The position numbers and the translations under genes are program-made. A stretch of DNA of 64,000 nt, taken from assembly GCA_029876055.1 (NCBI GenBank), contig CM056877.1, positions 3,906,001 through 3,970,000 on the forward strand. The letters are read 5' to 3'. Of the stretch, positions 32,548-42,116 are shown in pieces; positions within the stretch are counted from its first letter, which is position 1, and the number at the start of each line of letters is the position of its first letter. The notes under the pieces were generated by a model. The model was not told the origin of the DNA. It searched no databases and saw nothing but the letters and a program-made list of their open reading frames with translations. Source of the DNA: Madurella fahalii (taxonomy: Eukaryota > Ascomycota > Sordariomycetes > Sordariales).

Positions 32548-33975
32548 ATGAAGAGCGCCTACGTTCCCTGGGCCGCTAAGCGCACCATTCCCGAACACCG
32601 TCATACACCAGGTCCGTTCGCCGTTCCGCCGCCTGCCGTCCTAACCAGCCCTATGGTGTCTGCGAATTCTCCTCCCAGGCCGCCAATCTCCCGCCATCAG
32701 CCGGAGGAAGACAAGGAGCTCGAGGAGGAGATCACGGACAACCGTGAACTCGGAAAGCAGGGGGGACCGGAACGGATTCGGTCCAAGATTGCACTGTGGG
32801 ACTCGGAAGAACGGCAAGTCCGCGCTCCGCCGCCGGTCCTGACCGGCATGCAGCCGTTTAAGCCGTCGGATCAGATTCATGTCATGGGATTGGATCTAGT
32901 AGGACGATATATCACCCACACCCTGGCCGGCTGCAAAACTATCCCGCCAGTCCGCTATTTGCTACACTCGCGCCAGTTGTGCAAGAAGTGGGTTCGGGCC
33001 AACGGACGGCTGACGCTGCACCGAGGTAAAGACATCATTGTCCGCCGCGGTGTTCAGGCCGAGGATATATCTGAACAGGCCGAGTATCCTGACGACGACG
33101 ATATCATCCACAACCTTATCGTGACGGTACCGGCCGGACAAGTCGTCCAAGCACTCGAACGCATCCGGCATAGGCTCGATCATCGATCAACCATCTGCCT
33201 TGTGAATGATGGGTTAGGGGTTGCCGAGGCGCTCATCGAGACATACTTCCCAGTCGAATCGAGGCGGCCTATTTTCCTTCTCGGTCATTTCTCAACTCAA
33301 CTTGGGTATACAAACTCCAGCTTCTCTGTTTCCGAGGTCCGGCAAGGGAGGCTTTACCTATCGCTCTTCTCACCACAAGCGCCGGGGCCGGGTATGCCCT
33401 TTCAAATCAAGCGGCATCCACCGTTGGAGCGAACGGCCAGGGCAACGCACTTTCTCCGGCTCCTGACGGCGATGCCAGGGCTCCACGCGACCGGGCACCC
33501 ATTGACCGACTTCTTCAAACGCAAGTTGCCGACAGCGGCCTTCCGCTCGGTTGTAGACCCTATAGCAGTTCTGCTGGACAGCACCTACGACAAGCTCCCG
33601 GGCAACCCGTACGCTCGGCAGCTCATGGACCGGCTTTTGGGGGAGGTGAGTCGGGTGGTGTCGTCTCTCCCGGAGCTCAGGGATTCGGGAGAGTTCCGGC
33701 AATCGGTGATCGACAGCGCGTTGAGGAAGGAGGTGTTCAGGAAGCTTATGCTGCAAAGGACTGCCGACAGCAAGATGCGAGCATACACGGCTCGCGGATG
33801 GGATACGGATGTCGACTTCTTGTCCGGCTACTTCATCAGGCGCGGCCGACAGCTGCGACTCAACGTCACGGCGCTCGACTCGGTCATGTGGGCAGTCAAG
33901 GCGAAGAAATTGGTGGTGATGAAGAAGCTAGCGGCCGAACTGCCGATGGATGGTGCTGCGATGATGGGAGAGTAA
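32548..33975 (+). CDS. Ketopantoate reductase (ApbA/PanE)-family protein
   Basis: From the first in-frame ATG this is a single exon of 475 aa. Residues 1-100 are Pro-rich and acidic. At about 110-119 the Rossmann start IHVMGLDLVGRYITHTLAG carries a GxxxxG variant, and NLIVTVPAGQVVQALERI, STICLVNDGLGVAEAL and RPIFLLGHFSTQLGYT follow the PanE pattern (xxNGxG). The helical C-terminal half ends DVDFLSGYFIRRGR...LNVTALDSVMWAVKAKK, the family's C-terminal signature region. Yeast Pan5 (379 aa) reduces ketopantoate in pantothenate synthesis. This protein is longer and divergent, so catalytic activity on ketopantoate is not assured. The reading frame is open about 235 bp further upstream without an ATG, so the true N-terminus is uncertain. 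Confidence 0.78.
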   Translation: MKSAYVPWAAKRTIPEHRHTPGPFAVPPPAVLTSPMVSANSPPRPPISRHQPEEDKELEEEITDNRELGKQGGPERIRSKIALWDSEERQVRAPPPVLTGMQPFKPSDQIHVMGLDLVGRYITHTLAGCKTIPPVRYLLHSRQLCKKWVRANGRLTLHRGKDIIVRRGVQAEDISEQAEYPDDDDIIHNLIVTVPAGQVVQALERIRHRLDHRSTICLVNDGLGVAEALIETYFPVESRRPIFLLGHFSTQLGYTNSSFSVSEVRQGRLYLSLFSPQAPGPGMPFQIKRHPPLERTARATHFLRLLTAMPGLHATGHPLTDFFKRKLPTAAFRSVVDPIAVLLDSTYDKLPGNPYARQLMDRLLGEVSRVVSSLPELRDSGEFRQSVIDSALRKEVFRKLMLQRTADSKMRAYTARGWDTDVDFLSGYFIRRGRQLRLNVTALDSVMWAVKAKKLVVMKKLAAELPMDGAAMMGE

Positions 33976-34319
33976 TAGGGAAGCAGCCTGAGCAGGCCGC
34001 TCTGCGCTTGTAAAAGTGTATAACATTTGTAGATCCGGGCATAGACATGGACGGCTGGCCAGCATTGCGGTGCATATATACATACTCTGTATTATATGAT
34101 AAATAGATCTGCAAGATATTTGGCGAGCATGGTTCCCTATTTCTTGCAAAGTTGTACAAGATTACTGTATACCTTAAGTATCCGAAGGGGCATAGCAAAC
34201 GGGAGACAGGCAGCAAACGCCCCGCCAAAATATTTTAGCTTGGCCCCGCGATAAAGACAAGCTTCCCCGCAGTCCTTCGGTACTCCACGACGCGATACCA
34301 GCAGCAAAGCCAGACCACG
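33976..34319. other. Short intergenic region
   Basis: This AT-rich 344 bp stretch holds the 3' flank of the PanE-like gene and the PDCD5 promoter. Nothing else was seen. Confidence 0.5.
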
Positions 34320-34899
34320 ATGGATGACGCCGAGTTAGAAAAGGTGCGCTGCCGCTTTTTTTTAGAAGTTCGAGCCTTTACCATTAGCTGATATCTGTCT
34401 GCAGATCCGGCAGGCTCGCCTGGAACAGCTCAAGGCCCAGGGTGGCGGCAAGGGAACATCAAGTGGTGGAGGCCAGGAACAGGCGCAAAGACAGTGAGCA
34501 TCTGGACCTATGTACATCACATGGAAGTGAAAACGGTACTGATGACATGGATTGAACAGGCAGCAAGAAGGTACCGCATCTTCGGATCCCCGAGCCCGTC
34601 TCAGACAACGCTGACAATCCACAGCCGAAGCGCGTCAGTCAGTCCTCAATCAGATCCTCCACCCCGAAGCTGCCGACCGGCTAGGGCGCATCCGTCTCGT
34701 CAAGGAGCAGCGGGCGACCGATGTCGAGAATCGACTGATCATGCTGGCCCAGACAGGCCAGCTTCGGCAGAAGGTGACGGAAGAGCAGCTCAAGGAGCTC
34801 TTGAACGCCGTAGCAGACAACAAGGAGGAGGAGAAGATTGTGGTCAGCCGAAGAAAAGCGTGGGAGGACGATGACGACGACGACTTGTTGAATTTGTAA
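34320..34899 (+). CDS. PDCD5: PDCD5/TFAR19-family DNA-binding protein
   Basis: Four exons (34320-34343, 34405-34493, 34560-34570, 34625-34899) encode 132 aa. The N-terminus MDDAELEKIRQARLEQLKAQ begins the first helix, followed by a Gly/Gln linker and the compact core RQSVLNQILHPEAADRLGRI and RLVKEQRATDVENRLIMLAQ, then GQLRQKVTEEQLKELLNAV, and an acidic C-terminus. This is the PDCD5 three-helix core. Archaeal and human homologues bind nucleic acid, and human PDCD5 binds TRiC/Tip60. Exon 3 is only 11 nt but keeps frame (CA+G, then G+CC). The length matches the family (about 125-135 aa). Confidence 0.93.
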
Positions 34900-35076
34900 G
34901 GCGGCAGGGTGGTTATACTGTTTCTGAGATGACCTACTGCTATGGCGTAGGCTTTGACGGAAGCATTCTTGTCTGTTTGCTGTCCTCTCTTATCTCCCCG
35001 GTATCGTACAGCTTTATAATTCTACACGCGGCCATCCCCGCGAATCAAAACAGCTACCTATCCCTCATCAGGTAGA

Positions 35077-36045
35077 TTACAATCCCCCAGCCTGCGCCCG
35101 CGTCCTTTCAGCCTCTTCCTCCTTCCTCCTCCTCCGCTCCTCCCTCTCCCTCTGCCGAATCGCCCTCAAATCGGGCGGCGGCTCCACCCCGAGCTCCCTC
35201 CTCAACTCGTCCACATCCCTCTCCAACACCTCCTCCCAGTACACGTTGATCACCTCCTTGGCCCTCAGCCCGTTCCTCAGCGCCCAGGGGAGGTAAATCT
35301 CCGCGAACCGCCTCCGCTCGCTCCTCTTGAGCGTAGCCGCGGCGAAGACGCTCAGGCCGGTCATGGGGAGGAGGGTGTTTGCGAACTCGAAGGCCTTGAG
35401 GGCGACCTCGCCCTCGCGCACGACGGGCAGGCCCGTCAGCGCGTGGTAGAAGTCGTGGCACTCGCGGTAGCGCTGCATCACGTAGGCGCACTCCTCGTCG
35501 TCGACGTAGCGCACCGCCGCCCGCGTGTCGGGCGACACGCCCTCGCGGTCCAGCCACGCCACGTACGTGCGCCCCACCGTGCCCGCCGGCAGCGACCGCA
35601 GGTGCGGCAGGTTGAGCGACGTCGACGTGATGCGCGGCCGGTCCCGCAGGATGCGCCGCCCCGTCGGCGACGCCAGCATGGCGTCGCGCAGCCGGTAGAT
35701 GAAGTACGGCGTGGCCGTGGCCTCGGCGAATGCGGCGATAAGGTCTGGGAGTCGGGTTTTTTTTGGTTATGTTAGTGGGTGTGGGGTGGAAAGTGAGGTG
35801 AATGAAGGAGGCGTACCGCCTCGCCGGGGATCGCGGAGAGACATGAGCCCCGAGCCGATGGCCAGAGCGGCTTTTTCGAGACCGGTGAGAGGGACATGGC
35901 CTGGGTAGTTGGGAGGTGGACGGGTGAGGCTGGAGAGCGAGAAGTGTCGTTGGGAGCCGGTGGCAGCTGCGAAGAGCGTGCTGGAGGGCCGCAACCCGTT
36001 GTTGCGGGCTACGAGCGCCGCTGAGCGTCTGAGGGTCACCTCCAT
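35077..36045 (-). CDS. COQ4: Coenzyme Q biosynthesis protein COQ4
   Basis: Two exons (36045-35817 and 35744-35077) encode 298 aa. An Arg/Ser-rich mitochondrial presequence of about 45 residues precedes the conserved [20 protein letters not shown]. The COQ4 metal-binding motif is present as HDFYHALTG at about 173-181 with a downstream Glu in [32 protein letters not shown] and [16 protein letters not shown] follow. COQ4 organises the CoQ synthome on the matrix face and acts in C1 decarboxylation/hydroxylation of the ring (family knowledge). The extreme C-terminus is Arg/Glu-rich. The start gives MEVTLRRSA; the frame upstream lacks another ATG. It is convergent with PDCD5, 177 bp apart. Confidence 0.94.
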
Positions 36046-36996
36046 AGTGAATTGATTCGGTAACACCAGAAGAGCATCCTGCTGTCTAGCCGGGGAGAAA
36101 GAAACAAGGTGTTAGCCAGGAAGACTAACAACCGTGTACAACAATTCCCTGCTCAGTCTGACCGAACTGTCTCGGGAGCTCTATTCCGAATACTGGTGCA
36201 CGGACCATTTACAATGCTGTGGTATGATCGATGTGGACCCGCCCTCGGCTGTGGGCCTTCTAGGACCCACGCCACACAGAGCCTCATCTGCCCGCTGTCT
36301 ACACATCACAACCACCATATCCTTCGCAAGGAACAAGGAGCAATCCTCGAAGACGCCACTGCACAGTCAAAAGGGACATGGTCACGTAGGAAAAGGCAGT
36401 TCCGATGACAAAGCGGTAAGGAAGTGGTGGGTGGTAATTCTCATGCGCTAACATACGGACCGTCAATGATCCACTGATTCAGTTCTTTAACGCACAACGG
36501 TGGGTTGCCCTTAATATAGTAATTAGATTTTCAGTAGCTTGACAATTAATGTTTATAAATGTTGGCCCTCTTTGTATGTATAGGGCCGTGTAATATGGGA
36601 AGCCAAATGTTCGCGACATCCACAGACTCCATTCCGAAGGCGTTGTATCACATGACCCACGCTGTGCAACGACTCTGCTCTGGTGAAAGCCGCTACCGAA
36701 GATAAGATAAGAGCGTAACAATCTCACCCAGGGTGAATACACCGCGTCAGAGACACTGGGAAGATTAGGATGATGACAGGTCGGAACCAAGTGTATTCGA
36801 GATAATAAGCTACTAATGGCCTGTAACTCATAAATGGGCACAGCTTCTTTTACTCGTGCCACTTAGACGAAACACAATGAAAAATCATCGCGATTCAGTT
36901 TCCATTCTGCCACTTACAACCTCATCATTTTCAGTCCAGCACCGATAGGTGTGGTTCAACCGAACATTACATATCTCCAGCGAAAGAATAGAAATT
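36046..36996. promoter_or_regulatory. Divergent region COQ4 / SET-domain gene
   Basis: These 951 bp hold two promoters. The part at 36480-36600 is noticeably AT-rich. Open frames up to 127 codons are not protein-like. Confidence 0.45.
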
Positions 36997-38219
36997 ATGG
37001 AAGCCTACGACGAACTCCTCCGCTGGGCAGGAGAAAAGGGGATCGAACTTCACGGCGTCGAACCCCGCGCCATTCCCGGAAAGGGGGTAGGCGTGGTAGC
37101 CACAAAACCACTTAAAGTGAGAGAGAAAACCATACAATGATCTACCAGCAACCTCATCATCCACGACTAACCAATCCCCAGGCCAACGAGCGTCTCCTCC
37201 ACGTACCCACCTCCGCCCTCCGCACCCTTGACACCGTCCGCCCCAAGATCAAAAAGAACCTTCCCCCAGGAACCAAAGTCCAAGCCATCCTCGCCGCCGA
37301 CCTCGCGCTCGAGAAGCCCACCTCCAAATACGCCCCCTGGACAGCCGTGATCCCCTCGCGCGAATCCGTCACCTCGTCGCTCCCCCTGGCCTGGGATCCC
37401 CTCCTGCACCCTTACCTGCCCAAACCCGCCCGCGGCCTCCTCCAGAAGCAACAGACCAAATTCGCGCGCGACTGGGCCGCCGTCGAGCAGCACCTCCTCC
37501 CGACCCTGGCACCTTCCCATTCCCCGCCCCTCACCCAGCAGACCTTCCTATACGCGTGGCTACTCGTCAACACGCGGACCTTCTACCACGAGACGAGCCG
37601 GACGGCGCGGCAGCTGGCGGCGGACGACCGGATGGTGCTGCAGCCCGTGGCGGACCTGTTCAACCACGCCGACGCCGGCTGCGAGGTGGCGTTCGCGCCG
37701 GCGGGCTTCGCCATCACGGCGGACCGCGCGTACAAGCCCGGGGACGAGGTCTGCATCTGCTACGGCCGCCACGCCAACGACTTCCTCCTGGTCGAGTACG
37801 GGTTCGTGCCGGCGCGGAACCGGTGGGACGAGGCGTGCATCGACGACGCCGTCATGCCCGAGTTTGACGACACGCAGAGGCTCGTGCTGGAGGAGCGCGG
37901 GTTCTGGGGCAAGTACGTCGTCGACGAGCGGACGGTGTGCTACCGGACGCAGGTGGCGGTGAGGCTGTTGTGCGTGCGCGATGTGGAGGTGTGGAAAGGG
38001 TTCCTGGACGAAGGGGAGGATGGCGGGGAGGAGATGCAGAGGGAGGTGGATGGGTTGCTGGTGAGGGTTCTGGAGAGGTACGTGCGGAGGGTAGAGGAGA
38101 CGATTGAGGAGTTGAAGGGGGTGGAGGCTGGCGAGCCGTGTCAGCGTCAGGTGTTGGATTTGAGATGGACGCAGATTATGAGGTTGATACGGCAGACAAT
38201 TGAGAGGCTCGAGGGTTGA
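36997..38219 (+). CDS. SET-domain lysine methyltransferase (Rubisco-LSMT/SETD6 class)
   Basis: Two exons (36997-37116 and 37182-38219) encode 385 aa. The N-terminal SET half reads GIELHGVEPRAIPGKGVGVV and KPLKANERLLHVPTSALRTL. After an inserted helical iSET segment, the C-terminal SET half reads QPVADLFNHADAGCEVAF and AYKPGDEVCICYGRHANDFL with LVEYGFVP, giving the NH and ExxxxYG cofactor motifs. The remaining residues form a helical Rubis-subs-bind-like region. Proteins of this class (yeast Rkm, animal SETD3/SETD6) methylate ribosomal and other non-histone proteins; the substrate here is unknown. The start is the ATG before EAYDELLRWAGEKGIE, a typical first helix. Confidence 0.9.
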
Positions 38220-39063
38220 AGGCTGTTTGAAGATCTCAAATTGGATGATAATGGCTAATACGATACTGTCAACTCTCCGCAGGTAAAGCGCAGGGTGGCA
38301 GGTTCGTGGAAAACCGACGAATCCCATGACAGACCCTCTTCAGACTCCAGGCCTCGCTTCAATCTCAGATGCATACCGTGTATTCCTCACAGATCGCATC
38401 CAGAAACTCCAAAGACACACGGATCGCCAAAATCATAGAGGAGCTCAGACACGTATCGTGTCAACAGAACTATATCAGTAATCACTAGGGTCTCGCGCTT
38501 TGCCCACGATTGCTTCACATTTGATATGACAACCAAAGACGCCAGCACACCAAACAAACCCGGAACACAAGACACCGGCAAGCACCAGAACATCGCTGCC
38601 AATAAAAATCCATCCATGATTGATTCGAAAGTAGTATCTGGAGCGGGAGAGGAAAAGGAAAGAAATAAATAAAAAAAGCAAAAACGCCAATACTACCAGA
38701 AGCAACTGTTAAAGCAAAGTTCGACCCTATGTGTAGCCCAGAACGCCAATAAAAGAAAAAGCGAACCCTTTCCACCTTTAAATCATACAGACAGTTAGTT
38801 TGGTTTCAATTGTCCCAGCTGGTAAGATCCATCTGTTTCTATTTCGGGTTTCGGTTTGTCCTCTGGCGGAGGTAAAATGGGAGAGGGATTTAGAAAAAAG
38901 CCCTACTGTTGTCTGCCAGCGGGGGTGGATCTCTAGATGCGTAGTGCTGTTCGGCGGGAGTTGGATAAGGGGCGAGAGGAGAGCGTCCCGCTGACGCTGT
39001 GACGGGAATGAAAACGAAGAGGGGTAGACCGCAGCTTTAGCGCTTGAATACCGGAAAGCTGTC
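38220..39063. other. Convergent intergenic region SET gene / CPSF6-like gene
   Basis: The two 3' ends lie in 844 bp. There are short A-rich patches (38650-38690). I see no additional gene. Confidence 0.45.
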
Positions 39064-40348
39064 CTACTCGCCCCGAGCTCGCTTCGCGCCGTGCGGGTTC
39101 TGCCACTCGTTCGACTGGTTGTTACCGCCAAAGAAGGCCGGGTTGAACTGCGGCTGCATGCCTTGGAAGCCTGTCGCGTATGTCAGCCGGCTTAGAACAG
39201 CTTAGTTGAAGATGGAAACTTGTCGGGGCAATATACCAGGCATCCCGCCGCCCATGCCGCCACCCATACCACCACCCATACCGCCACCCATGCCGCCGCC
39301 TATCATGCCCATGCCGCCCATCGGACCGCCCATACCTCCCATGGGCATGCCGCCGCCCATGGGCATACCACCCATCATGTTCATGCCGCCTCCGCGGCCG
39401 CCGCGCATGGCCCCACCGCGCATGCCACCGCCCATCATGCCGCCCCGGTTGAACGATCCTCCGCCGAAGCCCCCGCCACCCATTGGGTTGCTGAAGCCCA
39501 TGTTGTTGGCGCCGAAGGCGTTCATGTTGCTGCCAGAAAAGTTTCGATTGAAGCCGCCCGGGTTCATGCCGCCGCCCCGAGTGAAGCCGCCGCGCCCCCC
39601 TCGGAAACCACCAAAGTTATTGTTGCCACTAAAGTTGCTGCTGCGGTCATTGTACCCTGGGCCTGAGGTCACCCGACCTTGGGCGTCCTTGGCGCCGCGG
39701 TTCGGGGCGTCCTTTGGCAGGGTACGGAACGGGTTGTGAGTGGGTGATGAGTAAATCACCGTAGGCTTCTTTTGACCGGGCTGACTGTACTCGTCGCCCA
39801 GCGAGTCGATGCGATGCTTCGTAGCAGTGGCGGCTTGCTGAGAGGTGAATTCAACATAGGCTTGCCTGTTGACAACGTGTGAGCAGGCAAATCCGCCAAA
39901 GCTGCGTCATCTGCAGGAAGTAAACGTACCCTTTGCTCTTGCCATTAACCTTGTGTTCACTGAACGTGATCTCCTTCAGCTCGCTTTCGCAACCGGCCTG
40001 CCACACCCAGCCGCGAATGTCATCGTCCGTGTTCCACCAGTTGAGCTCCGACACCATAAGCGCAGTGGTCGCGCCGGGATCCACCGGACGTTCGTCGGAA
40101 CCCTCCTTACGCTTCACGCCCTGCTGTGGGCGGGGTGGGGGGCTCTGGGATCGCTGCTGATTTTGGCCGCCGTCATCCATGTTGTCTTCCCTATGCTCGT
40201 CATGGTAGTCTTCATGGTGTTCGCCGCCGTTCCGCTCTTGGTGGTCCTCGCCTTCGTAGGCGTGCTGCTCGTGATCACCGTGGTCGTGGTCGCCATGGTC
40301 ATTGCCCGAGTCACCGTAGACGTCGATTTCAAACTCCTCCTCGGCCAT
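39064..40348 (-). CDS. CPSF6/CFIm-like RRM protein with Gly/Met-rich tail
   Basis: Three exons (40348-39930, 39865-39237, 39170-39064) encode 384 aa. The first 80 residues are acidic and His-rich (DHGDHDHGDHEQH). An RRM at about 90-160 reads TTALMVSELNWWNTDDDIRG, then SELKEITFSEHKVNGKSKGQ with AYVEFTSQQAA. The WW at the end of RNP2 and the NGKSKG turn are hallmarks of CPSF6/CFIm68-type RRMs. A Gly/Asn/Phe/Arg-rich region follows, then tandem GGM/GGGM repeats and a short C-terminus FQGMQPQFNPAFFGG...AKRARGE. The tail is prion-like low complexity. A role in mRNA 3'-end formation is inferred from the RRM. Conserved intron positions interrupt both the RRM and the end of the repeats. Confidence 0.87.
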
Positions 40349-42116
40349 GACGACGTTGTTGGTCTGGGTGCTCGGTGTCTTGCTTGGGATCTGCTTCTGC
40401 TTGGTAATTCAGATGTGAATTGAAAGCTTGCCTATGGATCAGAAATACAGGAATGTCTGTAGCGCATGATCCCACAATCAGCAGCTGGCTAGAGGTTGTC
40501 CAAGGTTCGTCGCCGACCAAGAGGTAGTGCCCAGCCGACCGAAGCCGAGCATCTGTCATGGCGGGAGAGGCGGAAACAGAATCAACGAGAAAGCGAATGG
40601 AGAAATCAAATAGCAAAGAAAGCAGTGACACAACAGAGGTAGAGAGCTCGTCATACGTACATTCCAATCCTTTCGAACGACGATAACCGAAGATTGATAA
40701 CCCACTAGACAGAGGGTTGGCCCGTTGAAGAGATGAAAGATTGCCAAGACGAAGCTCTGTGCTTGCGGTCTGGTCGACAGGAGTCGGGCTTTTTCTTGCT
40801 TTGTTTGTTTCTGTGTGCTCTTCTCCTTCTCTCTCTCCCAGGCTCTGGTCCTCGGACAAGTACAGGTGGTCTTTGGTCTCAACCAATCCGCGAATTCTAG
40901 AAATCCTGACCGCGCAGAAGCGACGAATCCGAACTTGTCTATCCGGCTATTGCTTTGTCTGCCGCCCGAGTGTGGGTTTTATGGATCGGGAAGCGTTCTG
41001 GGTAGTGCTCTAGCCGGGCAGTTGGGATGGAACTGCAGGGCACCGATGACTCGCGAGCGGAACTCGAATGATGATTGCGAGTGGTGTCAGGGTCGGGCGA
41101 GGTCGACCAAAGAAAGGGAAAACTCGGTCGGCAAATGTCTCGGGTAGCCAGCCCAGGCCCGGGGGAGACGTGTCAGAAGCCCAGGTCGATGGAGTCGCTT
41201 GGTGGCGGGCAATTTGGGGGCGCTGCGAAGTTTGGAGAAGTGAAGTAGCAAGTTGCACAAGGGGAAATTGTGAAGCTTGAGGATCCATTTCCTCTTTCAA
41301 CGGGGCGCGGCAAGGCTGAGGAATGCGCGCTAAGCTTGTGGACCGTGCATTTCCTTGGTCTTGATCGGGACCCACAGACGACATCCGCAAGTGTGAGATT
41401 CCAGGGTTAGGGTTATCATCCGCAACTTCCCAAGCAAACCACAACTCGGTACGTACAGTACAGTACCTCCCGGCCAATAACTCGTCTATTTGCTTATTCT
41501 TCTCCGAGTGGCTGACATCAGGTGCACCTCATGTTACGTATATTTCAGTCTTTCTTTTTTTTAAAAAAAATAAATAGAGCTTGACATGTTATCCTTGTCG
41601 CCGTCGTGAGCGTTGTTAGCGTATGATCATTCTCAAGTCCTGAATCAACCCCCCAATACAACAGAAACCTTGACCTAAACTACAATAGGTATGTGAAAAT
41701 GAATCGTCAGTCACTACAACATGTTGTATCCAATATAACCACCAAAATTGCCCATAGCGCCGGGTAACATAGAGTGAGCAGGGGCAAAGAAAGAAAACGC
41801 TGGCGACGCCAAGAATCTCACCGGCTAGCCCCTTTCGTCGGTCAATGAGAAGAACGGCTAGGGAGACCCCGTCAGACTGAGCAGGGGTTTATCCAGGGAC
41901 GGGAAGGTTGAGACGAATCGAACTAATCAACTTTCTGGCGTTGTCTGTTTTGCGGGAGCGTGTTGGCGTGCCTCGCTCATGAGGCTGTTCGGGCTGTGGG
42001 GAGTTGAAAAGCGAAACGGGAGTGAGGAAGCCGGCGCATATTGACTATGTGCCGCGGGTTTGGATCTCAGGGATCACATGGGGCCACGCGACGGACCTGA
42101 CCCTCACCCATTATCC
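40349..42116. other. 1.8 kb region: CPSF6-like promoter and DCAF11-like 3' flank
   Basis: The right two-thirds have no coding signal. A telomere-like box is at 41403-41413. An A/T-rich stretch at about 41545-41577 and a short A-rich run precede the 3' end of the WD40 gene. Open frames up to 185 codons are not protein-like. Confidence 0.45.
41403..41413 (-). promoter_or_regulatory. Telomere-like box AACCCTAACCCT
   Basis: In minus-strand sense the motif reads AACCCTAACCC, about 1.05 kb upstream of the CPSF6-like start codon. It is one of three such boxes, all upstream of minus-strand genes. Confidence 0.3.

Noticed and set aside
37560..38327. Minus-strand 255-codon frame opposite the SET-domain gene
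   Set aside because: It is antisense to a clearly conserved domain; its composition is His/Pro/Leu-rich and has no recognisable motif.
39206..39739. Proline-rich 177-codon plus-strand frame
   Set aside because: It is the complement of the GGM repeats in the CPSF6-like gene; the Pro/Met pattern is only the mirror of Gly/Met codons.
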